A stretch of 34,180 bases of DNA from Candidatus Nanohalarchaeota archaeon QJJ-7 (GCA_022865215.1 JALIDP010000006.1:1-34180), one strand, 5' to 3'. Counted from the stretch's first letter, positions 18,061 to 26,786 are shown. The notes: a model not told the origin generated them from the letters alone. Numbers and translations are program-made.

Positions 18061-19497
18061 TCAGACTCCCTCCTGCATGAACTTGCGGAACGCCGGGTGC
18101 ATCTCCTCCATGTGCTTCTTCGCTAGCTCCTCGTACAGCTGGTATGCGATCATCACAGAGAGCAGGATGCCCATGCCTCCACCGAACGCGTTCGTGAAGT
18201 TAGCTACAGCCGCGAGGAATCCAACGAAAGCTCCACCGAGGACCGAGAGAGGAGGGATGTACCGTTTCAGGATCTTCTCGATGACCCGCGTGTCCTTTCG
18301 GTGACCGGGCACTTTCATCCCTATGTTGGCGATCTGCTCTGCCACGCTCTTCGGGTCCTGGCCCGATGTCTGCATCCAGAACACGCTGAAGATGGCTGAA
18401 CCGACCATGTAGAAGCTGGTGTAGAGCAGCATCTGGATTACCTGTGTGGGCGGTACCTGGAGGCTGAAAGTTGTTATAGAGTTGATCACGTTGGTTATAA
18501 GCCCGTTAGGAGCTGAGAAGTAGTATATGAGAGTATCTGCGGAGGGTGAAGCCGCTCCTGTGTACTTACCTACTATGTGGAAGCCCCCGATGGTCAGCTC
18601 GATACCTCTTTTTGTCAGTAGAGATGTGAAGAGCTGGAAGTTGGATAACAATGCGCCGACGAAGATTACCGGGATAACGTTGGTGTAGATGAACTTGAGC
18701 GGCCATTTCTGCCCGAACCCTCTCACGTTGCCGAACGTGAGCGGGATCTCGACTCGCATAGATTGTGCGTAGACTGCTATCAGGAATATCGTCACAGTCG
18801 CTACGAGGCCTATCAAGTTGGTTAGCTGCAGGTTCGCTGTTACGATCTGGAGGATGACACCTGCAGGCGCCTGGCCTGCTGCTGCGGGGGAGAACCAGAG
18901 GTTCGCTGGGACACTGGAGGTGAACGGGCTTAACGTGGCGATAAGTATGGTCTTTGAAACGCCTGCGAGGATTATCAGGGACACACCTGAACCGAAACCC
19001 CATTTCGAGATTATCTCGTCCATCAGGATTATCAGCGAGCCCCCGAGAGCCACCTGGAAGACTACGACGAAGAAGGGTATGAGACCTGCCTGTTCCGGTG
19101 ATATCGCACCCATACCGACGAAAGCGAACGCCTCGAATATCGCGAAAAGGTAGGATAAGAGCTTCTGGGTCCCCTGGAACTTCTGTTTACCTTCCGAAGT
19201 GTTTGTATCCCACGGGAGGATGTCCGCACCCACCAGCAGCTGTAGTATGATGGAAGCGGATACGATAGGTCCGATACCCAGAGTTATGAGCGTTCCTATA
19301 GACGATCCGAGGATGGTCTGTAACTGCTGGAACTGGGCCAGCTGTTCGGAAGAAGCCCCGTAGATGAGTATCTCGCTCATCACGTAGTAGAGTAGAATTA
19401 CTATACCAGTCCATGTCAGCTTCTCCCGGAAAGAAAGATCTCTGGAAGGCCTCTTGACTGCTGGAAGGTATTCTGAGAGAGTTACTAGGAGTGACAT
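18061..19497 (-). CDS. secY: Protein translocase subunit SecY
   Basis: The 478-residue product has about ten membrane helices. N-terminal VKRPSRDLSFREKLTWTGIV, TM2 plug region GTLITLGIGPIVSASIILQ, and cytosolic loop GFGSGVSLIILAGV are characteristic, as is TSGQDPKSVAEQIANIGMKV in the C-terminal half. It forms the Sec channel with SecE and Sec-beta. It starts 3 bases after rpl15, completing the spc-type operon. Confidence 0.97.
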   Translation of the reverse strand: MSLLVTLSEYLPAVKRPSRDLSFREKLTWTGIVILLYYVMSEILIYGASSEQLAQFQQLQTILGSSIGTLITLGIGPIVSASIILQLLVGADILPWDTNTSEGKQKFQGTQKLLSYLFAIFEAFAFVGMGAISPEQAGLIPFFVVVFQVALGGSLIILMDEIISKWGFGSGVSLIILAGVSKTILIATLSPFTSSVPANLWFSPAAAGQAPAGVILQIVTANLQLTNLIGLVATVTIFLIAVYAQSMRVEIPLTFGNVRGFGQKWPLKFIYTNVIPVIFVGALLSNFQLFTSLLTKRGIELTIGGFHIVGKYTGAASPSADTLIYYFSAPNGLITNVINSITTFSLQVPPTQVIQMLLYTSFYMVGSAIFSVFWMQTSGQDPKSVAEQIANIGMKVPGHRKDTRVIEKILKRYIPPLSVLGGAFVGFLAAVANFTNAFGGGMGILLSVMIAYQLYEELAKKHMEEMHPAFRKFMQEGV

Positions 19498-19500
19498 GCT

Positions 19501-19926
19501 TTACTCCTCTATTGCCGTGTTCCCGCTATCCTCTATCTTCTCCCTTGCGGAAGATGAGAACTCCGGCGCCTTGATATCGATGTCCCGGGAGAGACGGCCT
19601 CCACCGAGGATCTTGTCGTAACCTGCCTCTTCTGCATCGAATACGAATTTACCGTCCTCTTTCTCTGCGAACCCTTCCTCCACGAACTCCTCTATAAGCT
19701 GGTCTACTTGCCTGAGGTTTATCGCTTCAGAATCATCTACTTCGCTCTGAGGCCGCTTGAATCCCTTTTCCCCCAGCGAATAATCCTCCTGCCAGGCCTT
19801 CATCTTCTTGTGCTTGGCCTTCTTCCCGTAACCGGCCTTTCCTCTTCCTCCACGGTTACCTGCACCTCTACCTTTCTTGCCGCTTCCCTTCCCGTGAGTT
19901 CCACTTCCCCTATCCTTGTTACCCAT
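19501..19926 (-). CDS. rpl15: 50S ribosomal protein uL15
   Basis: The 141-residue product has the Gly/Arg/Lys-rich start GTHGKGSGKKGRGAGNRGGR, the aromatic SLGEKGFKRP, and the C-terminal KILGGGRLSRDIDIKAPEFS. It sits between uL30 and SecY in the universal order. Confidence 0.95.
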   Translation of the reverse strand: MGNKDRGSGTHGKGSGKKGRGAGNRGGRGKAGYGKKAKHKKMKAWQEDYSLGEKGFKRPQSEVDDSEAINLRQVDQLIEEFVEEGFAEKEDGKFVFDAEEAGYDKILGGGRLSRDIDIKAPEFSSSAREKIEDSGNTAIEE

Positions 19927-19936
19927 ATTGCATCAC

Positions 19937-20269
19937 CTATAGCATCCTTTCCAGCAGTTCTTCCATGTCATCACGCTCGCCTAAAGAACCTCCCTGGTTG
20001 TAACCCGTCTTAGGGTCCCGGAAACCCTTCGATGGGGGAGACAGGCTGAAAGGAGCCTCTCCCTGTTCTCTCAGCTTCTCCGCGGTCTCCTCATCAACGT
20101 CCCCGTAGGCGACATAGTCTTTGACCGCATCGAGCATACCCCTGTTGGAGCTGTTGTCTTCCAGGAGAACGCACGAGTGCTTCTTTTCCAGACGAAGACT
20201 CTCCAGAGTATCTGAGACTCTCCTTCCCGTATCGGGTATACCTCGGACACGTACTACTGCTATCATCAT
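19937..20269 (-). CDS. rpl30: 50S ribosomal protein uL30
   Basis: The 110-residue product starts IAVVRVRGIPDTGRRVSDTL and has EKKHSCVLLEDNSSNRGML, matching uL30. PPSKGFRDPKTGYNQGGSLG corresponds to the archaeal extension. It is shorter than the ~150 residues of many archaeal uL30, with the middle reduced. The start overlaps rps5. Confidence 0.94.
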   Translation of the reverse strand: MMIAVVRVRGIPDTGRRVSDTLESLRLEKKHSCVLLEDNSSNRGMLDAVKDYVAYGDVDEETAEKLREQGEAPFSLSPPSKGFRDPKTGYNQGGSLGERDDMEELLERML

Positions 20270-20964
20270 ATCTCACCCTCCACGACACCGACTTTCTCCT
20301 CGATCTCCTCGCTGGTCTTCATCTTGTTCAACTGCTTGAGGGCGTTGAATACCGCCTTCACATGGTTCTCCCGGCTCTTCGTGTTGCCCCGGGACTCGAC
20401 CCATATATCGTCTATACCTGCCAGGTCCAGGACCTTACTTATCTCCTCCGATGCAGCCCTTCCGATACCTCTTGGAGCGGGCTTCAGCTCGACCTCTACA
20501 GAACCTGACTTCCCTTCCACCCGGAACGGGATACTGTGGGGTTCTCCACATCCACATTCCCAGGAACCACAACCCCTCCTGACCTCTATCATCTCTAGCT
20601 TCGCGTTGTCGCGTGCCTTGTCTATCGCGTCCCGTGTATCGTCCGAATTCCCCTCAGATGCGCCGAGAAGCCCGTTATTGTTACCTACGACCACCATAGC
20701 CTTCGTGTTGAACCTCCTGCCCGACTTGTGCATCCGGACAGTTCTCCGTGAAACGATACGCCTCTGGCCTCCTCCTTTACCAGGTGTTCCGCCTATCAGG
20801 ATGACTTCCTCGTCCAGGTTCGGGAGCAGCTGGTCCACTATCTCAGGCTCTTTTATCTTATCTTTACTATGAAGAACCTGGTCTATATCAGATATCTCTC
20901 CTCTCAAGACGTCTCTACCGAGAGAGGTCTTCGGTTTCCATATTTCCTCAGATTCTTCTGCCAT
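20266..20964 (-). CDS. rps5: 30S ribosomal protein uS5
   Basis: The 232-residue product has IWKPKTSLGRDVLRGEISD, the S5 RNA-binding core RTVRMHKSGRRFNTKAMVVV and ELKPAPRGIGRAASEEISKV. The motif RRGCGSWECGCGEPHSIPF is archaeal/eukaryotic type. ATG 20964 follows AGGTGTGTGACG; the track GTG at 20970 falls within this segment. Confidence 0.95.
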   Translation of the reverse strand: MAEESEEIWKPKTSLGRDVLRGEISDIDQVLHSKDKIKEPEIVDQLLPNLDEEVILIGGTPGKGGGQRRIVSRRTVRMHKSGRRFNTKAMVVVGNNNGLLGASEGNSDDTRDAIDKARDNAKLEMIEVRRGCGSWECGCGEPHSIPFRVEGKSGSVEVELKPAPRGIGRAASEEISKVLDLAGIDDIWVESRGNTKSRENHVKAVFNALKQLNKMKTSEEIEEKVGVVEGEI

Positions 20965-20966
20965 CG

Positions 20967-21446
20967 TCACACACCTCCTCCGCTCTCGATCTCATCTTTA
21001 ACAGTCTCGAAGTCCCCGCCCTCGACCCTCTCCTGGTCCGGCAACACGTCATCGTCCGCGGGAACTTCCACTCCTGCGTCTTTCAATCCTTTTACCGCGG
21101 CGTAGTGCCTGCTGCCTTCCTGTCTCTTTATACCTCCCAGATCGACCACAGTCTCCTCTATCCCTTCTTCCATAGCCCGGTGACCTGCCAGGAAACCTGT
21201 CAGATAGGCTGCAGGCAGGTTCCCTGTATGATAGTCCCATCCGAGGTCCTCCAGTTCCTTGGAGAACGCGGAGGTTACTGTCTCGTCTCCTTCCTTCCCG
21301 TAGGCCACCAGCTGCACCTGGCAGTTGTTATTCGATACCCTCACCACAGCTCTCGCTTCCCCTGACTTTAGGAGTTCAAGTCTCTTCCCGTAGTCGGTCC
21401 TGCCTTCCCTTCTCCTCCTCAGAGGTAGTTCTGCGTCTCCTTCCAT
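20967..21446 (-). CDS. rpl18: 50S ribosomal protein uL18
   Basis: The 159-residue product has LRRRREGRTDYGKRLELLKS, AVVRVSNNNCQVQLVAYG and YLTGFLAGHRAMEEGIEETV, and binds 5S rRNA with uL5. ATG 21446 has GGTGA 6 bases upstream, so I prefer it over the TTG at 21458, which would overlap the rpl19e end. Confidence 0.95.
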   Translation of the reverse strand: MEGDAELPLRRRREGRTDYGKRLELLKSGEARAVVRVSNNNCQVQLVAYGKEGDETVTSAFSKELEDLGWDYHTGNLPAAYLTGFLAGHRAMEEGIEETVVDLGGIKRQEGSRHYAAVKGLKDAGVEVPADDDVLPDQERVEGGDFETVKDEIESGGGV

Positions 21447-21447
21447 C

Positions 21448-21867
21448 TCATTCACCAAGGTTCTTCTCTATATAAAGTTCCATGTGTTTCGTGTTCCGGA
21501 AATAGCCCCCGGACGCCATATCGTAGAGCTCCCTGTATTCGGACGAAGAGATCTCTCCTTCTTCCCTCATCTCCTTCAGATCTTTCCTTAAAGCCCGTAT
21601 CTTCTCCTTCCACTTGTCCTTGTCGGACTTCCTTGCACCGGCATGACCTTTCCGGGAACCAGGTCCTTTATCTTTCTCAGTTTCCTGACGGCTGGTGCCG
21701 TCCTTCTGCTTCTTCTTTATGACACCTGACTCTATCAGGTTCCGGATGTCCTGCTTCGTTATAGCACCATCGACATCATCGACCCGGTCAGGATCTATCC
21801 ATACCCGGCCCTCACCGACATCCAGGACGTCGGCTGCCATCCGTTTTTGGTTCGATATATCAGTCAT
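21448..21867 (-). CDS. rpl19e: 50S ribosomal protein eL19
   Basis: The 139-residue product starts TDISNQKRMAADVLDVGEGR and has VWIDPDRVDDVDGAITKQDI, GSRKGHAGARKSDKDKW and a basic helix, the archaeal eL19 pattern. ATG 21867 follows the AGGTGTCGGAA region; the GTG at 21876 in the track is within the ribosome-binding site. Confidence 0.95.
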   Translation of the reverse strand: MTDISNQKRMAADVLDVGEGRVWIDPDRVDDVDGAITKQDIRNLIESGVIKKKQKDGTSRQETEKDKGPGSRKGHAGARKSDKDKWKEKIRALRKDLKEMREEGEISSSEYRELYDMASGGYFRNTKHMELYIEKNLGE

Positions 21868-21876
21868 TTCCGACAC

Positions 21877-22038
21877 CTAGTTGTTCTTGAAGTGGACGTT
21901 TCTTCCCTCTTCCAGTACCATGTACTCGTTGAACTTGGTCTCGCAGCCAGGGCATCTCTGGTGGTCGTCCTCTTCTACCCCGAAATCCCCGCACTTCGGG
22001 CATTTATCTTCTCCAGGCCTGTAAAACGATGTCTCCAT
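21877..22038 (-). CDS. Small zinc-ribbon protein between eL32 and eL19
   Basis: A 53-residue frame missed by the ORF track starts with ATG 22038, sharing one base with the eL32 stop, and ends at TAG 21877. Its sequence METSFYRPGEDKCPKCGDFG then QRCPGCETKFNEYMV shows two CPxC knuckles, a classic zinc ribbon. It ends just before the ribosome-binding site of rpl19e. Tight coupling on both sides and matching codon use indicate a real gene. I do not know a ribosomal protein at this position in the standard cluster; a ribosome-associated factor is possible. Confidence 0.8.
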   Translation of the reverse strand: METSFYRPGEDKCPKCGDFGVEEDDHQRCPGCETKFNEYMVLEEGRNVHFKNN

Positions 22039-22379
22039 CAGTTATCGTCCTCCGTAACGTTCAGGAGTTTGATATCGAGTTCTTCCGCCTTTTCACTGAT
22101 AGATTCCCGCTTCCTGCCTCCTACTGAAGATCCAACCCTCGCGGCCTCTGTTTCCGGGTCCATCTCCTCCAGTTCTGTAGGAGTGTGGATCAGAACCTCA
22201 TCGTAGCCTGAAGGATGCTTACCCCTTTCGTCCACCGGTGAACGATAACCGGGCTTGGGGGCAGGAGCGGCGTGCTTCTCCCCTTTCCTCTGCGGTGAAT
22301 GGATGCCCCTGGGCCGTCTCCAGGAGGACGGGACCTTCTTCCGCTTGTGCGAGCCCTGCCGCTTGAAGTCGTCACTCAC
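22038..22379 (-). CDS. rpl32e: 50S ribosomal protein eL32
   Basis: The 113-residue product has FKRQGSHKRKKVPSSWRRPR, GIHSPQRKGEKHAAPAPKPG, YRSPVDERGKHPSGYDEVLI and VGGRKRESISEKAEELDIKL, the archaeal eL32 signature. It is short at the N-terminus compared with euryarchaeal eL32. It overlaps rpl6. Confidence 0.95.
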   Translation of the reverse strand: MSDDFKRQGSHKRKKVPSSWRRPRGIHSPQRKGEKHAAPAPKPGYRSPVDERGKHPSGYDEVLIHTPTELEEMDPETEAARVGSSVGGRKRESISEKAEELDIKLLNVTEDDN

Positions 22380-22905
22380 CTGCTTTCACCTCTCTGTCCG
22401 TGATATATATACCGTCCTGGAACTTCCTGGGATCCCTGTCCCCCTTGTGACATGCCTGTTCGATGTTGGCCGCGGTCTGCCCCACCGCGTCTTTGTCCGG
22501 ACCTGAAAGGATAACGTCCTCTCCGTCTATCTGGATATCTACAGATCCAGGGATATCTACCTCGCGGGTGGACCGCTCACCTATAAAGTTGCTTATGACG
22601 AACCTGTCTCCTTCCACCTTCATATCCATAGGAAAGTGGGAATAGAACCCTTTCATGTGGTATTCGAAACCTTCTGTGACGCCGTCGACCATGTTCTTTA
22701 TATGGGATTCGTAGGTCCCCATCAATGCCTTTACATCCCGTCTATCATTCGAAGCTGATACCGTGATGTCCCCGTTATCTGTCTGGATGTCGAGGTCCTG
22801 GTGATCGAGTTCTTTGTCCACTGAGGAATCTCCGGAACTTACCTGGACGGTACCGTTCTCGACTTCAGCTTCGACACCTTCTGGGATTTCGATATTCTTT
22901 TCCAT
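22372..22905 (-). CDS. rpl6: 50S ribosomal protein uL6
   Basis: The 177-residue product has IEIPEGVEAEVENGTVQVSS, DVKALMGTYESHIKNMVDGV and FIGERSTREVDIPGSVDIQI, with two repeats of the uL6 fold near the sarcin-ricin loop. It is strongly acidic. It lies between uS8 and eL32. Confidence 0.95.
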   Translation of the reverse strand: MEKNIEIPEGVEAEVENGTVQVSSGDSSVDKELDHQDLDIQTDNGDITVSASNDRRDVKALMGTYESHIKNMVDGVTEGFEYHMKGFYSHFPMDMKVEGDRFVISNFIGERSTREVDIPGSVDIQIDGEDVILSGPDKDAVGQTAANIEQACHKGDRDPRKFQDGIYITDREVKAGE

Positions 22906-22915
22906 CGTTGAAACC

Positions 22916-23305
22916 TCAGTAGACGTACGCGAGGAGGGCGCCCCCGACGCCTCTTTCCCTTGCCTCCCTGTGGTCCATGACCCCTTCAGGTGTAGTGACT
23001 ATAAGTTCACCGAAATCCCGGGCCGGGAGGTGCCGTTCCTCGTATTTCCTGTATTCATCCTTATCTACGTAGAACCGGGGTTTAACTGCGTTACATTCGT
23101 TCAAGCGGTTTTTCACCTCGACCTTGAACTTTCCACCCTTACCGTCCTCTATCTCCTCGAATACCCCGATATAACCTTTATCCTGTAAGACCTTCAGAAC
23201 GTCCTTGATAAGTCCGGAGGTAGGCGATATAGTGCACTCTCCTTTACCCGTGTTCCGCGCGTTCTTCACCGCGCTCAGAGCGTCTGCGAGTATATCTTGC
23301 TGCAT
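22916..23305 (-). CDS. rps8: 30S ribosomal protein uS8
   Basis: The 129-residue product starts MQQDILADALSAVKNARNTG and ends GVMDHREARERGVGGALLAYVY, matching archaeal uS8, a primary 16S binder. ATG 23305 is preferred; the track start 23359 overlaps rps14. Confidence 0.95.
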   Translation of the reverse strand: MQQDILADALSAVKNARNTGKGECTISPTSGLIKDVLKVLQDKGYIGVFEEIEDGKGGKFKVEVKNRLNECNAVKPRFYVDKDEYRKYEERHLPARDFGELIVTTPEGVMDHREARERGVGGALLAYVY

Positions 23306-23310
23306 AGCTA

Positions 23311-23535
23311 TCAACTCATCTTCTTGAAGCCCAGGTTCTCGGCTATCTCGCGGAAGCACTGCCTGCAGTAGTAGAGGTCGTATTTCCTGATGATACCTCT
23401 ACCCTGACGACCACATCTCCGACATTTACGCTTGGAATTGCCGAAATCCCGGTCCTTGGGAGCGTTATGCTTCCGGAACTTCTCGAGCTTCCCCTTCTTC
23501 TCTTCCAGCTGTTTGCGCACACCTTCGTAGCTCAT
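23311..23535 (-). CDS. rps14: 30S ribosomal protein uS14 (zinc-binding type)
   Basis: The 74-residue product has the zinc site [20 protein letters not shown] then [16 protein letters not shown] ~25-residue basic N-terminal extension ([20 protein letters not shown]) makes it longer than the usual ~50-residue form. Confidence 0.95.
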   Translation of the reverse strand: MSYEGVRKQLEEKKGKLEKFRKHNAPKDRDFGNSKRKCRRCGRQGRGIIRKYDLYYCRQCFREIAENLGFKKMS

Positions 23536-23568
23536 GTATCTTGGCCTCTCAGTAAACTTTTAAACAGG

Positions 23569-24072
23569 TCAGACGAGTTCTACCCCGAAACGCTCTTTCA
23601 CGAACTCTTTCGCTTCCTCTTCCGATACCTTCTGGTCTTTCCCTACTTCTCCACCTTCTTTCCTCCTTTTCAGCCGGCTCCCTGCCCGTTCCAGGACCAC
23701 AGCGACATCGAATCCTTCCATACCTATATCGGGATTGTACCTGGCGTCCGGCATATCGATATATTCACCGACTCCTACTGAGAAGTTTCCCTGGGTATCA
23801 AAGACTCCGTCATCCATCTCGTGGTTCTTCGCGTCGAAGACCCTTTCCAGGAACTCTTCTGCCTTCTCTCCTCTCAGAGTGACCTTGGCGCCGAGGTTGA
23901 GCCCTGCCCGCTTCCCGAACCCCTGGGCTGCGTCCGTGGATTCTGTCTTGACAGCCTGCTCACCGGTTAGCGTCTCCAAGAGGTCTACAGCTTTCTCGAC
24001 ATCCTCTCCCACGTCCCCTACACCGATGTTGACCACCGCCTTCTCTACTCCTATCTCTTCCATCTCACTCAT
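23569..24072 (-). CDS. rpl5: 50S ribosomal protein uL5
   Basis: The 167-residue product has VEKAVVNIGVGDVGEDVEKA, ESTDAAQGFGKRAGLNLGAK, KVTLRGEKAEEFLERVFDA and a conserved YNPDIGMEGFDVAVVLERAG. It contacts 5S rRNA and uS13. Start 24072 overlaps the eS4 stop; ATG 24063 is an alternative. Confidence 0.95.
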   Translation of the reverse strand: MSEMEEIGVEKAVVNIGVGDVGEDVEKAVDLLETLTGEQAVKTESTDAAQGFGKRAGLNLGAKVTLRGEKAEEFLERVFDAKNHEMDDGVFDTQGNFSVGVGEYIDMPDARYNPDIGMEGFDVAVVLERAGSRLKRRKEGGEVGKDQKVSEEEAKEFVKERFGVELV

Positions 24073-24769
24073 CGGTATCGACCTCTAGAACGGGCTCGTC
24101 CTCTCCAACCATGTAAACGTTATCTTCCACGGTCTGGAACTCTTCATCTCCGGAACCCAGCTTCACTGTGTTCTCCTGAGAACCGGGTTGTATCTCTATC
24201 GACAGGATTTCAGCGATCTTACCGACGTGTTTCCCTCCTACAACGTATGCTGTGTTGCCCTCCTCGAACCCGATCTCTTCCTCGATCTCCAGGTCGGGAA
24301 GAGTGACCAGGACTGAACTCCTTGTATCGAACCCGTCCTCGGTCTCGATATTGTTACCGTCATGAAGATTTAACTGGGTCTTGCCGCCTTTCAGAGTGGT
24401 TTTATCGGCCACCTTGGCGAGTTTCTCTCCTGCCTCGTCCTCATCGACCTCCTTCATCAGGAAACCCTCATCCGTTACCAGGACTCTATAGTGTTCGTCC
24501 AGTCCCGGGAATGAAAGAACGTCCATGAAACCGAGGTTGGAACCAGGGTTGCTACGCTTGCTGCCGTTGACCAGTACTTCTCCATCGCCCATGACCTGTT
24601 TGGCCTCGTCCATACTGTCCACGTATCCCAGAACGTCTCTGAGGACTACTGCCAGTGGGACGCCTCTTTCGTCCGGGTGAGGGCCTTCTGCCTTCACAAC
24701 GTAGGCTCCGTCATTCCTGTTGACAGGATAGTCGCCTGGAGAAGACATCCGTTTCTGGTGTTTAGTCAC
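24065..24769 (-). CDS. rps4e: 30S ribosomal protein eS4
   Basis: The 234-residue product begins TKHQKRMSSPGDYPVNRNDG and has AKQVMGDGEVLVNGSKRSNP (S4-like RNA-binding) and GGKHVGKIAEILSIEIQPGS (KOW-like). GTG 24769 has a strong GGAGGTGA 5 bases upstream, so it is preferred over the GTG at 24778 that overlaps this site. Confidence 0.94.
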   Translation of the reverse strand: MTKHQKRMSSPGDYPVNRNDGAYVVKAEGPHPDERGVPLAVVLRDVLGYVDSMDEAKQVMGDGEVLVNGSKRSNPGSNLGFMDVLSFPGLDEHYRVLVTDEGFLMKEVDEDEAGEKLAKVADKTTLKGGKTQLNLHDGNNIETEDGFDTRSSVLVTLPDLEIEEEIGFEEGNTAYVVGGKHVGKIAEILSIEIQPGSQENTVKLGSGDEEFQTVEDNVYMVGEDEPVLEVDTDE

Positions 24770-25433
24770 CGTCCTCACCTCCTTTACGGTCCTCTAGCCA
24801 ATCGACCAGCGTCTTCCGGTCCTTGTTATCCTTCTCTGCCTCGAGAACCTCTTCTACAGGGAGATCTTTTTCTTCGACTGCGTCCTTAACGTCAGGGATG
24901 TTCTCCTGGACGAGTTCGATGTAATCCTCTCCTTCTCCCGTATCCTCTTCCATCTCTTCCTGTTCTTTCTCCGCATCTAAATCCTCTTCTGTTTCTTCTT
25001 CCTTTTCGTCTTCCTCGGGCTCGACACTGATCTCTTCCTTCTCTTCTTCTGTAACCTCGTATTTCTCCAGCCTCTTCTCGTCGTCGAGGTCCAGTCTCGT
25101 TATCTTCAGGTTGGAAGGTCGCAGCGCGACCATGGTTTCAGACTCGTCTACTGATTCTGTCTCTATACCGTCGACGTAGACCTTCCCCTCCTCTGTATCT
25201 ATATCGTCCACTCGTCCGGCCTCGCCGGAGAAATCTCCTCTCATAACTTCTACCTGATCACCGGTGCGGAGGGGGACGCTCCTCGTACCTATCTTCTCTC
25301 TCACCGAGCTCTCCAGGTGGGAGTGGAGGAACCTTTTCCTGTGGTGGTGAGGTGCGTTCTCCTTAAACTTCCTCTGCTTGGAAGGATCTTCAGAACTCTT
25401 CCAGCTCCGGCTCCAGTCATTGTTGTTTTCCAT
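24762..25433 (-). CDS. rpl24: 50S ribosomal protein uL24 with acidic C-terminal extension
   Basis: The N-terminal ~115 residues are standard archaeal uL24 (KENAPHHHRKRFLHSHLESS, then KOW domain VEVMRGDFSGEAGRVDDIDT). An added tail has a Glu-rich stretch and a ~46-residue helical module YIELVQENIPDVKDAVEEKD...EAEKDNKDRKTLVDWLEDR. Two close copies of this module end uS3 in the same operon. The protein is about twice the family length. ATG 25433 is chosen; the GTG at 25442 overlaps rpl14. Confidence 0.93.
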   Translation of the reverse strand: MENNNDWSRSWKSSEDPSKQRKFKENAPHHHRKRFLHSHLESSVREKIGTRSVPLRTGDQVEVMRGDFSGEAGRVDDIDTEEGKVYVDGIETESVDESETMVALRPSNLKITRLDLDDEKRLEKYEVTEEEKEEISVEPEEDEKEEETEEDLDAEKEQEEMEEDTGEGEDYIELVQENIPDVKDAVEEKDLPVEEVLEAEKDNKDRKTLVDWLEDRKGGEDGD

Positions 25434-25438
25434 ATCTT

Positions 25439-25837
25439 TCACACCACCATTGAAGCTATCTTGCCGATCGCGGCGTGTCTTTCGACCACTTCCTTCGCCA
25501 CAACTCCTTTTATCCGGTTACCTTTCGGGATATCCGATTCCTCGAGGAGAACGGCTGCGTTATCCTCGAAACTTATCCTCAGTCCTTCCGGCCGCTTGTA
25601 TTCTTTCCTCTGGCGTATGATAACCGCGTTGTAGACCTCTCCCTTAACGTCCTGGTCACCTTTAGTGATCCTTACTGTGACTGTGTCCGATACTCCTGCT
25701 CTGGTCCTCCTCTGCCTGGTACCAGCCCTCGACTGTACCCCGATGATCTTCAGTTCGTCCGCTCCTGAGTTATCTGCACATACGAGTTTGGTGCCTGCTT
25801 CGAGGCTCTTGGTGATGCTAGAAGCTACTGCTTTCAT
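25439..25837 (-). CDS. rpl14: 50S ribosomal protein uL14
   Basis: The 132-residue product begins MKAVASSITKSLEAGTKLVC and has ADNSGADELKIIGVQSRAGT and VYNAVIIRQRKEYKRPEGLR, the uL14 core at the subunit interface. ATG 25837 is used; the track start 25894 lies in rps17. Confidence 0.95.
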   Translation of the reverse strand: MKAVASSITKSLEAGTKLVCADNSGADELKIIGVQSRAGTRQRRTRAGVSDTVTVRITKGDQDVKGEVYNAVIIRQRKEYKRPEGLRISFEDNAAVLLEESDIPKGNRIKGVVAKEVVERHAAIGKIASMVV

Positions 25838-26169
25838 TCTGATCCCTCCGATTCGACTACCACGAAGCTCTTGGTCTTGGATATCGGCCTGCACTCGGCA
25901 ACTGTCACACTGTCACCCTCACGCGCATCGATGCAGGAAGGATTATGGGCGGTGACCTTGGTGTTACGCCTCTCGTACCTCTCGTATTTCGGGATCTTCT
26001 CGGAATAACCCCATCGAACTCTGACCGTGTCTTCCATGTCTTCACTGACGACCTCTCCCTGGAAAGTCCTGCCTCTGACAGAGAGGGTTCCGTGGAAAGG
26101 ACAGTTCTCGTCCTCGCAACTGCCCTGTGGTGCTTCCACATCGAGTCCGATATCCGTCGTTTCAGCCAT
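25834..26169 (-). CDS. rps17: 30S ribosomal protein uS17
   Basis: The 111-residue product has the archaeal CEDENCPFHGTLSVRGRTFQ and YERYERRNTKVTAHNPSCID motifs. ATG 26169 is used; the GTG at 26202 lies within the rnp1 gene. It is co-translated with rnp1 upstream and rpl14 downstream. Confidence 0.95.
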   Translation of the reverse strand: MAETTDIGLDVEAPQGSCEDENCPFHGTLSVRGRTFQGEVVSEDMEDTVRVRWGYSEKIPKYERYERRNTKVTAHNPSCIDAREGDSVTVAECRPISKTKSFVVVESEGSE

Positions 26170-26183
26170 CTTAATCGCCTTTT

Positions 26184-26477
26184 TCAGTCGGTGTATTCCC
26201 ACTTCCGCGGAAACTTTTTTAATATGCGTTCTTCCGGTCTCGCTACCAGTATATCGCCCTCGACATCGATTTCCGCCTCCTCCAGCCGGAACCGGAACCT
26301 CGTGTCTTCCTTCGGGACCGTCTTCTCCTCTCCTCCACTATCTATAACGAGGGTCTGCCGGGTCTCGTCGACCACTTTTCCCTCGATCCCTTCCGTACCA
26401 GGATCGCTGGAGTCCAGGACCTCGGTATCCAGTCCTATGAGCTCGTGCCTGACCAGGTTCTCAACGGACCTTGACAT
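26184..26477 (-). CDS. rnp1: RNase P protein component 1 (Rpp29/Pop4)
   Basis: The 97-residue product has VENLVRHELIGLDTEVLDSS, GIEGKVVDETRQTLVIDSGG and TRFRFRLEEAEIDVEGDILV, the Sm-like barrel of archaeal Rpp29, which pairs with Rpp21 in RNase P. Its place between aIF1 and uS17 is typical for archaea. RNase P matters here because of the odd tRNA 5' regions. Confidence 0.94.
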   Translation of the reverse strand: MSRSVENLVRHELIGLDTEVLDSSDPGTEGIEGKVVDETRQTLVIDSGGEEKTVPKEDTRFRFRLEEAEIDVEGDILVARPEERILKKFPRKWEYTD

Positions 26478-26786
26478 CTAGTGGACCTCGATGGCGTCCT
26501 TCTCGAACCCGAGATCCTCCAGAACATCCTTTATCCTCCGCCTGTGATCTCCCTGTAACTCGATTACTCCCTCTTTCACTGTACCCCCGCAAGCCAGGTT
26601 CTTCTTCAGGTCGGTCTCTAGATCGTCGATATCGACCTCCTCGTCGTCGAACCCTTTGACCAGTGTAACCTTTTTACCGAAACGTCGCTCAGAGACACTG
26701 ACCTCGATCTGCTGCTCCTCCCTCGCGATGTCCTTACAGACACAGAGATCCTCCGGAAGACCGCAGTTAGGACACGTCTCTGTCAT
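26478..26786 (-). CDS. Translation initiation factor aIF1 (SUI1)
   Basis: The 102-residue product has an N-terminal zinc knuckle CPNCGLPEDLCVC and the SUI1 core RRFGKKVTLVKGFDD...LACGGTVKEGVIELQGDHRR. aIF1 binds the small subunit and polices start-codon selection. It sits between rpl29 and rnp1. Confidence 0.95.
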   Translation of the reverse strand: MTETCPNCGLPEDLCVCKDIAREEQQIEVSVSERRFGKKVTLVKGFDDEEVDIDDLETDLKKNLACGGTVKEGVIELQGDHRRRIKDVLEDLGFEKDAIEVH

